Below are positions 37,801 through 49,800 of a stretch of 64,000 bases of DNA, piece by piece; the first letter of the stretch is position 1, and every line of letters starts with the position of its first letter. Below the pieces are notes generated by a model that worked only from the letters and a program-made list of their open reading frames with translations, searched no databases and had not been told where the DNA came from. Both the position numbers and the translations under genes were made by a program. Source of the DNA: Kryptolebias marmoratus (lineage: Eukaryota; Chordata; Actinopteri; Cyprinodontiformes; Rivulidae); assembly GCF_001649575.2 (NCBI RefSeq), contig NC_051451.1, forward strand, positions 27,140,480 through 27,204,479, read 5' to 3'.

Positions 37801-40800
37801 AAAATCAGATATATTTAACGTTTCCTGTAATTACGTGAAAGCTGATTCAGCACAAACTCCTGTTTTGCTCATTTTAACTGTTGCTCTGCCTTTTTTAACT
37901 CCTGCTCAGCTCATTTGAAGTTTTGCTTTGCTCTTTTTAATCTCCCGTTCTGCTCATCTTATCTTTTGTTCAGCTCATGATTCCTGCTCGGCACTCAACA
38001 TTCTCACTGCATTTTTTGCAGAAATTACTTTGCACTAATGGCCTTTTTTTAATGCATTTGTGTATTTTGCAGGATGTGAAAAAACACGGATAATTCCTCA
38101 TTGTCTGCAACACCTAAAAAAAAAACAATGAAAGGATGCTTTTACATTGGAAACAAACAATAACAAACATGGAGAAAAAAACTAATTTATAACGAGTTTC
38201 TTAAAAACCTCCTTCCAGCTTTTTTACGAGGCAGTGGTAAGTGTAATCCAGCTGTCAGCAGAGCGTTGAAGCATTTGGGAAATTGCTCTGCGTTCTCTCT
38301 CCTCCTCCCCCATTTTGTCTCTCACTCTCTCCTTTGCATCCCCCTCTTTACCGCTCTGTAAACGTTTCCCTTCGCGGCTCCATCCATTAGTTGTCTGGCT
38401 TTTTACGAGCAGGACTGAACAGCATGCAGACAACAGCACTCCAACGGGGCCGTACCTCTCCACCTTCTGCTCTCCTAATTAACCAAATCATCTGTGTCGT
38501 TAATTTGTTCATCACTTTTTAGCACTCATTGTGTTTTTGTAGGCTGACTGTGAATACAACCCTGAATGATAAACCGGAGTGTAAACTATCCAGGAGAGCT
38601 AAGGTGAAATACAGACAAATATGACGTTCTGAATATAATAACTTCATGCCACTGTCAGGGAACACGATCTGCATGAATACATACACCACGAATAAGGTAC
38701 ACTACTACAGGTACAGAGTTTATTACTACAGCAGTGATAGCTTTGAGGTTTAATTAAAAACAACCGAGCAGAGTGTTGTCAGGCTTCAGTGGGCACAGCA
38801 CCAGAAACCAAACAAACCTGCAACAAAAAGTCTGTCAACCAAGATCAACTAATGCCCCTTTTACACAGGCTCTAAAGGTCCTGGCTCCACTCTACTCGGC
38901 TTGCTTTGCGCGCGTTTCCACCGGCATTTTTTTGAGGCCGGCCCTGCTTCTTTGGTCCCTGCTTCGGAGTCGGGCCAGCCGGGTCGGTGCAAGCTTAGCT
39001 CCTGTTCACTCATTGGTCGTGGGTGTGACCAGATGCAAGCATAAAGAGCAAAGGTAGGAATATAAACAACAGCGTTAGCTTACCCTGCAATGTTTAGCCA
39101 TCTGTCCCCCAGCTGAAGGTGCTGTAAAGCCTGAAATCTCCGGCGGATAACAGCTGTCCTACTCTGCGCAACAATGGCGGCATCCAGAGCGTTTCTTCCA
39201 CTGCGCCTCTCTTCCTGAAGTCTCAGGAGAATCCCCATAAGTTTAAAAAACAGCAACAACACAGGGCCAACGTTGTCCATAGCGCTGTCGTTGTTTACAC
39301 AACTTGCGCTAAGTTTCGGTAGCGCACCCCCCCCACGCCGCAGCCCCGCCCCCCGCAACACGAGGAGGCGTTCCTCTGCTGCCAACCAAACTGGCCGGTG
39401 TGAACGCGATGCATTCTTTATCGAGCCGAGCCGAGTAGAGCCGGACTTCTGAATTAGAGCCGGTATAAAAGAGGCATTAGAGGCCACGGCAGCAGCTGAT
39501 CCTCCTGCTTCAGATGTGGACTGCAGTGAAGTGTTACTCGCAGTGATTTTGTAATTGGCACCAAAAACTGGACTTGAGGAATCAACTCCAGTAAAATTGC
39601 GACGCTGACTTCTCTCTGGCGCACGGAGCCTCACCTCTTTAGTGTCCCAGACTTCGGCTCCGTCTGTGTACATGACCAGCAGCTTTTGGTTGCCTTTACC
39701 CGGAGCGAAGCGGATCTTCTTCACCCAGCCACGATGCGTCGGAATTCCCCTAAAAAGATAAAAAGCACTGATCCTTATGGGACAAATGAACCTTTTGAAA
39801 TCGATTTTACCTTCCAGAAAGTCACCAGAACTTTCTAAACCTCTGGAAATGGTTGGTTTTGGCACATATGCACATGATGTACATCTTATTACAGCTTTAT
39901 ATGAACCTTACATGATAGAAAAAAGTGAAGTCCTTAGATCATAATATAATTAAATAAAGAAATACATGTACAAAGCATCTCTTTGAATAATTATCCTCTT
40001 TGCCTAGATTTTCATTAACAAGTGCTGAAGCAGGCTTACTATTATTCAGCCATTATTCTTCTGTTTTATACCACAATTTTCTATTCCCTACTCCTCCACC
40101 ACCTTTGCAAAAACCGATTCAGAATAGTGCGTCGTAACTTTTTGTGGTGATAAATTGTACAACAAAGTTAAAATTCACAAAAAATGTGAAACAATTTCAT
40201 GAAGACAACACACGAAATTTAAAGAAACATCATAGCAAAAACATAATTTAAAGGTTTAAAAGAGTCACAGAAATTTGGGATTTATGTGACTGAAACTTGC
40301 ATTTTGATGTTGCTTTTGGTTTTCACACAATCATAGTTTAAGTTTTGTGATTTTTGGAGATTTTAACCACAGACTTCAACCTAAGAGCGCAATGATGCCC
40401 CAGTTTTCAACTGTCTAAACGTTCCACAATCTTTGTAGTCCTTTAACTCCCACAGTTGTGACCCTTCTTATAAGGTTTACACATCAAAACGTCTGCATTT
40501 TTCTCCTTTTTCACCCCGTCTGCCTTTCACTGCTTTAAAACTTAAAATTTTCTCTCAAATCTTCCCAGAGCGCAGAGTGCACACATCCAATCTTTCATCA
40601 ACTTCCATTGTATCCGAGCTTAAACTTTTCTCCCCAAACCTTAAAGTGAAGGGTTACTTAACTTGTCCTTTCTCCTCCACAATAAAAAGTGACATTTGTG
40701 ACGATCAGATGCTTCTGACAGTCCAACTTATAGCTTTCACACAGTGACGGTTTGTCTGAGGCTTTCATTCTAGTCTGTATTTCTGTCAGTCTGTCTTATT

Positions 40801-43800
40801 AAACCTAAAAGAATACAGACGTTTGAAAATTATGATCTGAGATGAATTAATCTGCCTTTAAATGAAGATGTGTAATGTAGAAGGCACAAATGTCTGCATG
40901 CATTACTTACAGCAGATACAGAAGGCAAACAGGAAATAAAAAACCTGATTGCACTGATAACACTGTGAGAGTGGGAGTGTGCCAAAAGAGACTCATTACC
41001 TGTTGTGAAAAGAATGAGTTGTGGAGCAAAAAATGACCCTTTTAAGAACGATGTTCTAGGAGTGAGTTAGTGCTCACCACATTATACATTACGTACATTA
41101 ATGATGATGGATTTCACATTTTTATGCTTCTCCTGATGATATACTGCTCCTTAATGTCTGGGTACGACACTATACTTTTAGAAAAACATGGTAAATATAC
41201 AGCAAATACAGCATTATTTTCATTATTAACTCATCTGCTGATTAATTGTAAATTTCTTTCATTAGTCACAACATCCTGGAATCCAAATAACTTTTCTCAA
41301 ACAAATCACTTTGTTTAACGGCCCAATCACTCTAAATATTAGACTAACAGTTCAATCAATTATTGGACTCAATGTGTCACGCCAGATTTGAGCCATTACC
41401 TCGACAAACGAGCCTTGAGGTCCCAGAAATTGAGATTACCGTCCACATCTCCGAGCACCAAGGTGTCACCTTTCCAGGCAATGCAGGCAATGCTACCCAT
41501 GCTACCCTGCAACAGAGATTACAGGAAGGTAAGGTCTGAGAGATCTAAACATGTGCTACGTTAGTATTACCTGTTGGTAAATAAGAATACTGATTTAGTG
41601 ACATAAACTGCAGGTCAACCATTTTCAGAACAAGTCAGTCCAACAATTTACAAGAAAAAACCCCAAACAGCCCAACTAACGAAGTGCTGCGTCTGTATCC
41701 TCAGAGTGCTGATATAACCTGCAGTCAGGTGTACATGCAGTGGGAATTTATCCTCAATAAAACTGGAGATAAACATCATGAAAAATCGGATCATTATGTC
41801 TACTTGTCACATCTTTAATGCAGTCGTCCCCCAGCTCGTCAAAATCCTGCAATTCCAACAGCAAATCTGCCACCATCTTCCCCCTGCTATAAAAAAAATA
41901 TCCCACTCTCCAGAATTTATCGATGGAGGACGAACAAAAACAAAACAATAAAGTGAAATATCTTCGGCAGTTATATGGTAAACAAATACAGCATAAGGCT
42001 TTAAGGCGACAGTGAAGGACAAAGCTGATATGAAGACGTTTGGTGCCAGTGTAATCACCAAACTTCTCTGCAGAGTTTCTGTCACTTTTTCTGACAGATA
42101 TACGTATAAAGACCTTTTTTATCGCACTGAAGGCACTGTAAAACCTTTAGGGTATTCAAATCCTGAATAAACCTGCAACCGTCGCATAGATAAGGCTTTA
42201 AAAGCCCCAGCTGAAGCTTAAGTGTCTGAGAAACAGGTGCAGGCAGCAAAACTCAACTCTCAATGCAGTAATGAAGAAAATGAATGGAAAAAAACAGGCA
42301 GTCCATTAAAAACACTGCATGTAACGCCACAAACGCTGTTATCTTCAATTAGAATTCAAATTAAAGACAGAGCATGAAGGAATGCATGTCACCCGCCTGA
42401 GTTTTAAACTAAAATCATCTTTTGTTAAGAAATAAATTGTAGCTGCTTTGATCAAACCTTAGAAATACGATCATGTCCCTTTCAGAGGACGTGTTGGGAA
42501 TAACTCTCAGCTACTATCACACAGAATTTTAACTCAATATCTGTAAAATTAACTGAATTACAGCCAGTTCTGTGTTTTCTAAAATCAGCTGGCTGTGGCA
42601 AATATCTTAAATTGGGTTGGCTGCAAATGTTAACCAGCTGTCGATGTACATCCAATAATTATTTTATGATTGTTTTATTAAAATACATCCAGTGGACACG
42701 ACCAAATACATTATCGCCCGCCTTCGCCTTTCGTCGGCAGTCAGGAAACAGGACTGAACTATTTTTGCTGTGAGAAAAGAATAGATTCCTTTTGTTTGCG
42801 GTGATGTTAACTCGTAATAAAATCCTCTTACAGATGAAATAAGAAGAAATCCTGTCCTCTGTGTTAGCTTGTTTCTACATTTTCATTGCAAAAAAAACAG
42901 CCAGGTATGCTTTAAAGGTAACAGCTGCTCTGCTGTAACAGCGACAGAATGGGACTAACTCCCTCACAGGCAAGAATAAATACACAAATAAAGAATTAGA
43001 CAGTGAAAGTGATGAGTCCAGCTTCGGACTGTTTACATCACGTTGGCCACACTTTGTTCAGCACCTGCTGTCTTCATCCTCCCCCACACATCCCGACATA
43101 AAAAGAAGCTGAAGGACACGGAGGGAGAGTGATGGCTTTCACTTTAATGTGGAGGGGACCAGTGTTTCTTCTCAGCTCTTATGGGAGACTGAAATGACGC
43201 AGTGCAGATGTAAAGAATAATTAATTGCTGAAAGATCTTGCTTTTGAATAAAAGAGAGCTGATGATAGGGCAAGGACGTCCAAAAAAAAAGCACTTGTTA
43301 GTTTTTCATCTGCAGAACTGAATGTTCTACATCCACTGAATGATGGATGCTCAGGTGTACAGAATGAGGATAGAGAAAACAGAAATATATAGAAGCACTG
43401 ACAGACGAAGAAAGCAAGTAATTAAATTAGAATGAACCAAAACATAAACATAAAGTCTGCTTCATTCAAATAACTGAATCAGAGAAAGCTTTATTGACGG
43501 ATCAGTTGATATAAAAGGAATATAAGTCACACAAAGTGGGTGGACTCACATCGGGGGGGATTCGTGCTCCATCTTTCACGGTGTTGCCCTCCACAGTGAT
43601 GTGATAGACCTGCCCGTCTGTGTCTGTGAATACAAAGTGCTCCCTGGCTGAGATTGACTGGCTGGTCTCTGATTTGCTCTCAGCGTCTTGCAGGAGACTA
43701 AGGAAAATCAGATGGAACAAAAGAACGTGCAGCTCACACATACATGAATATAGCTTTTAAATGTTAGGTTGTAATCACTTTCTACTAAGTAAGCAGCTAA

Positions 43801-46800
43801 TGCACCACTCAGAAATCCTCCTCATTTCATCCTTGCATAGTATAAAAAGTCTTAGGTGTAATGTCCTGAAAGAGCTGATGGTTGAGATTTGAATATCTGA
43901 AAAAGTTGAAAATATGCTGAAAACGTTCAGAATAAACAGAAAAACCTCAGCGTTGTCTGAGTGCTGACTCAGCAGTCACACTTTAATTTGGTGGAACTAA
44001 AAATGAACAGAAGAAAATCCGTTTTTTTTAATAAAGTTCTTTAAAACGGACCTTATGACCGAGGATTCAACGCTGCTCTGCTCAGCGTCCGACACCGTCT
44101 GTCGAGCCATGGCCTCCCTGGCTGCCATCTGCTTTTTCTTTAGACTCTTCAGATTATGGGATGGAGACCATTCCTGTGGAAACGCGCAGGGCAACCGTTA
44201 AAGCGACAGAAACAAACACTGCTCGCTGACGTTACAGTCAACAATTACAGTGTAAAAAGCAACTTAGAGGCGACAGAAGGAAAGGGCCAATCGGTGCTCG
44301 TATAAACGACACACAGGCACACTTCCTGTCAAAGAGCTGCAGCACCGGGGCTGTAGTCCGGTTGACCCAGGGCTATAATCAATATGGAAATGAGACAGCA
44401 ATATGAGGCTAGGGGAGGCAGCCATGGATTATTAAGTTTATTGCTCTTTTTATTTGCACTAGGGAAGACTTTATGACCCTCTTGCGAAGTTTGTCCAGTA
44501 TAACTCTTCTTTTATGAGAATTTCTCCGTCCTAATGAAGCCACTGAGATCTTTGCTGAGGCTGGTGAAATTTTCCGGACTAATCTTTAAAATGTCTCACA
44601 CAAACAAGTGCTGCATGAGAGACCGTTACCAAAAAGGAAGAGTCCACAATGGATATTTCTCCAGCTCTCAAAATGTGCTTGGTTTTGATTTTTTAGCCAC
44701 CAGATCTGAGAAGTGAAGCCAATAAAAGGGAAGTCCTAATGTGCAATATGGAGCTTGGGTACCAATCATCAATGGGCCTATTAGACCAACTTTCATAAAA
44801 TCTAAGTACATTTTTACCACATGTCATTATGATGCAATTACAGCTAAGAGTTGATCATAAACTAACTGGAACATCACTTCCAAGTCACTTCATGTGCCAA
44901 AGTTTCAAAGACTAATGCTTTCGTAGAACTTAGTCACAGTTAATCACTCATATTAAGTTTCTACTGGAGTTTGCCTGACTCTAGTTGAGATTTTGGTGAG
45001 ATTTAACCTGAGTTTTCTTCAACAGCAGGTTTATCTTTGCCATGTTCCCGGGCAGCAGCTGTTGTAGCTCAGCTTCTCCCATCTCACCTGCTGGAACTTA
45101 AAACTCCTTCAGAGAGCTCACAGGTGTCTCTGTGGCCTTCACGATCACTCGGACTGCTCTTGGTAGATTTACACATGTCCCATATTCCTTCCATGTCTTC
45201 ATGATGGATTTAACAGAACTCCTGAGGATGTTTGGGGCCTTGGAAATCCTTTTGGATCCATCCTCTGATTTGTACTTTTCAATAATCTTTTCTCTGACTT
45301 GAATTAGGATAGTCTCTAAATATGACCAAGTTATGTTGACCAGGATTGATTTATGACAGCAATAAAACATCCAAGAATCCTTTTATAGGCACTGTAGGAT
45401 AAATGTAAGAGACAAGTATGAATGAGATGTAGCTTGCAGCTGAATTCAAATCATTGACAGAAAACAGACCAAGAAGTTGCGGTGCCTCTAATGGAGCGTC
45501 TACGCAGGTCAAAATGTGTCTGAATATTATTTTCAAAACTCTTACTACCCAGAGGAAAAAATGTTGTATTCCTCTCAAGTTGTTTTGCTGAAAACATACA
45601 TAAGTTGCTGCTCTGTCAAAAGTGAAGAGTGACAGGAGCTGAGTCAGATCAAAATGATAGAGATGGGAGAATTTCAGGAGTGATGTATGAAACAACAGAT
45701 TCAGATTGAGGGGGATGTCCCTCAACCTTTCAGTGAAAACCAACATGACAGGCTGCAGAACTGCCCTGAAGGTGCACTTTGACTTTAAGACAGACCGGAG
45801 CGAACCTGTGGAGGGTGACTAGATGTCACCACATTCTTTTCCACAGTTATCAAAAAACTGAGATTTGCCAGGTGCCGTGTGAGATCATCGGTGCAACATG
45901 CTACCTCCTGTGGGGGGCACCTGCAGCAAAATGTCAATGTGCATGGCTCATCAGACATCAGTCTTCCTGCTGCAAAGATGCATTTTACGAACACCTGTGT
46001 GCTCAGTACCAGGCTCGTGTCATGCAGGTGTTCTCATGGAGAGATATGAAATTAATGCTATGAAAGAGAACTGTACAGGATCAGATGTGCTGCTGAACTT
46101 CTGCACTACCTGAAATATACTTATTTTTTATTTTTCCTGCATTTCAGCTCTTACTGAGTAGTACTTTTCTGTGCCTCTCAAAAAATGAAAGTCAGATTTT
46201 ATCATTTGTTGGTACCAGTGCGGTAACAGTGGGAAAGTTCTTGGCCATCTCTCGGAGAAGTGTCCCCGTCCGGATGTCCCACAGCTCCAAGGGTTTGTCC
46301 CTGAACACCACCACCAGGTACTGTCTGAGGAAAAGAAACAGACAGATATGCAAAGTTTTAAAAAACGCACTTCATGTTACTTACCTGCAACATACCAGGT
46401 ATTTTACTGGGTACGTACTCAGTACTGCATTAAGTATTGCTACCAAAGGTTTAGTTTTTGGTTTTTGCTGCAGAGGGAAGAGTCTGACAAGTGATTTTAC
46501 CCACTTTAGATTTAGAAACACAAGGAACACTAGTAAAACACAACTATACAAATAATCAGTGAGGATCCTTCTACCTAACCTTGTACCACACCTGATTTAT
46601 TAAGTCCGTGGAAGTCAGCTCATCTCTATCAAATTTACTCTGCAGGAAGAAAAGTGCAACAAGGTCTGAGGATAAACTCATAGGTAGCTGCACATCTGAG
46701 AGACATGGCAGGTTTTTGTCACGGTCGAAGCTGAATTTGGTTGAACTTTGACCCCAGCAGGCACAGCGCAGAAATGTTTTTGCACAATAGCATGCAATAC

Positions 46801-49800
46801 ATGTCAATGAGGCTTAACTAAATTGTAGAATTAACCCTCTCAAGGCAGGCATTGCAACAACATATCTGATTTTTCCTGTTACTAAAACTTAATTTGAGCC
46901 TGAGAGGGTTAAACATTATTACACTGACTAAAGCCAGTTTTGAAAAGCTGAGATATATATATGTATTGTGATAAAATCTCCAAATAGTGCAACATTAATT
47001 TTTGCTAATACCACCCAGCCCTTTGCATAATGATAACCTTGTAACCGTCCTTATTATTCAAAGGAGCAGTGTGGATATAATGATTACTTTATGGGTTTGA
47101 ACACATTTTACAACAAAACAAAATGTGTCAGAACTCATATAAGCCAAATATCTCAAGATGACACATTATTCACCTCGTCTTATTTCTAATGAATACACAA
47201 GGCTCGATATAATATGGAGTCCTTGAAAGAAATCGTTTTTTTATAGCCAAACAAAGAACTGTAGAGTAAACACAACACAGCTGCTTGTGATGGGTTTGTT
47301 CATGAGTCTGGTGCACATAAAGTGTACAGCATGAGTAAAATCTGTGTATTTAAAACCAGAGGATTATCAGGATGAGTGTGTACTACTCTGTATTTGGCTT
47401 TGCCACAGATAGGGAGACCTAGCAACTTACTTGAGATGAGATACTTTAATCATTTCGATGGGCGGCTCATCATTTCCTCGCTCACCTCTGAATGCAAAGC
47501 ATCTGCCTGAAAAAACAGAAACAGAGAAGAAGAGACGAAGGGAGTATGAATAAGTAGTACTGACAGAAGACAGGAAACAGTATGTTTCCTCCTCCCTATG
47601 AAACCACTGATTCATCTCATTTTCCGTAAGTACCAGCTCGTCCTGATTCCTTCTCTTTTACTGAAGCTGTGAGGAAAAAAAAAAGCAACTTATTCTTACC
47701 ACCTGCTGTAATCCTTTCCTCCCACAGGCAACTCTCTACCCACAAGAGTCAAAATTATGCAAAGCATCAAGATGGCCCTTTCAAGAAAACAAGAATGTCC
47801 TTCAGGTGTAAGCCATCACATTTCCCCCGGGAAACGCTGATCTGTTTTTGTGAAGGACATTAGAGGAAATAGCCTGTTAAAAATGTACAAGTCATAGATC
47901 TTCGCATGGTGGTTTAGAAGGGGGGGGGGGTGACCTATACGCTAGTGCTGATGACAGCAGTTGGGAGCACACAGAAGGGGAACAGAATAGCTAAGCATAT
48001 GGGGTAAGGACAATTTTAGAGACCCGTGGCGCACTCGAGGCTAATGAAGAGCTGGTAATAATTTTCTCTCCCTCCCACAGTAGGAGTGGTCACATGTCCT
48101 GATTACAGAACATCAATTAAATCATCTCACTCTTCTGATCAACACCCTCCAGGCTGCAGTCACATGTTTCAATTTGAAAACAAGCTCCGTGGGGCATTGT
48201 ATGAAACAAAAAGTGCAATTTCTTCTCCGTAACATGGCAACATCTGAATTTTAAAAAAAAGGAAAAACATCTAGAGACCAGTCATCGTACGTGTGCACAA
48301 TACTGTGTCATTACCACACAAATGTACTGCATGCTGTATAAATTGCCACTTCACAGCAAATCTTCTCAGTTTTTATACATGACAGAAAATCCTGTTGTGG
48401 ATGAACAACGTCTGTTCGGAGCAGCAGGTATAATTGCTGCAGAAGACAAGAATAATTAGTACCGAGTTAGGAGAGTGCGAAGGATAATTTTTCACCATGG
48501 ATTCCTTAATCTTATTATAGAATGTTACTGCTGTAAAAAGGGTGCTTGTCTTAGTGAATTAGATTCACGAGTGAAGTAGAGAAACGTTGCATCGCTCTCA
48601 GAAAACTTTGAGTCAGTGAGAAGATGATGATTCACGGGAAAAACAAAGTCTTCACTCGTTCAGTTCCAGAGCTTAATATAAATGATCTGGCCTTTACCAG
48701 GTACGAAAATTAATAAAATCTAACCTCATGTGAGCAAAAACACACCACAGATTCGACCGAGTCATTATTAAAACAACAAATGTTGAAGCTGTGTGTAGAG
48801 AAACTTGACTTTCTTTAATAAATAATGTTTCAGTGAAATCTCTTTTTATTCACTTGAAGTTAGATTCCAATAATCTGAGGTCACTCATATCTGTAAAACC
48901 ATAGAAGGAATAATAATAATAATGAAGAAATAAAAATGTGCAAATCTGTATGAAGTCTCAACAAATCTGATCTAGAACAGTTCAGGAAAGCAGTATTAGA
49001 AAGGCTGGACGATTGAACTGCTTTTAAAAACGTAAGCACGAAACACCACTTGACATTTATTCCAAGCATCATAATCTAAGAAAGCAATTGTCCCAAAGAA
49101 GTAGGCCAAGTGTTCTTCACATGTGAAAATTGATTCCCTCCATATAAAGATGTGTCATCTTGTGCTTTTAACATCATCCTGTCTATTGTTTTGCTTCCTG
49201 AGTGGCTTAGGTTGCATCCTGTAAACATGACATTTTGGAAGTTGCAGAAAGGTTACGCTGTAGTTTTGATTGGAGTTGTCAACCCCTGCCTTCCTTATCC
49301 TCAAGCTGCTATGCAAGGCTAAACACGTCCCAAAGCAATTTCATCCCTTCGCTGAAAAGACACAGATTAAATTGATATTGATCTTTTCTGCTTAACAGCA
49401 AAACAAAGAGTATTTCCCAAAATGTCCTGATCCAAACCGCACAGGCGCTTATGTTTGCATCAGAGATGAAATCAGGGCATTTTATTCCACGCAGCCTGTC
49501 TTCCTGAATTACATCTGTAGACAAGTCCACCTCCCGAAGACACCTGAGTCAATACTGTTCATTTTAACATGCAGAATGTCCACAATATGGGACATTTCAA
49601 TGTCTACGTGGTGGACAGTGTGGCCAAAGCTAATGTCATGAACAGTTTATTTTACTGACTGGTGCTTTGAAAGATACGTTACAGAAAATGCTCCACAGCA
49701 GTCCTAATATTGTCAAACAATTGTACAATCACAAGATTAAAAAGTAATATTTTCCTGTAAACACATTATTTCTCCTCCAGGTTACTTAGAAATCCTGCTT

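Noticed and set aside
39080..39865. A 261-codon minus-strand open frame as an independent gene
   Set aside because: It is WDR11 exon j plus flanking intron and a Harbinger-like MITE; the exon ends at a good donor at 39634.
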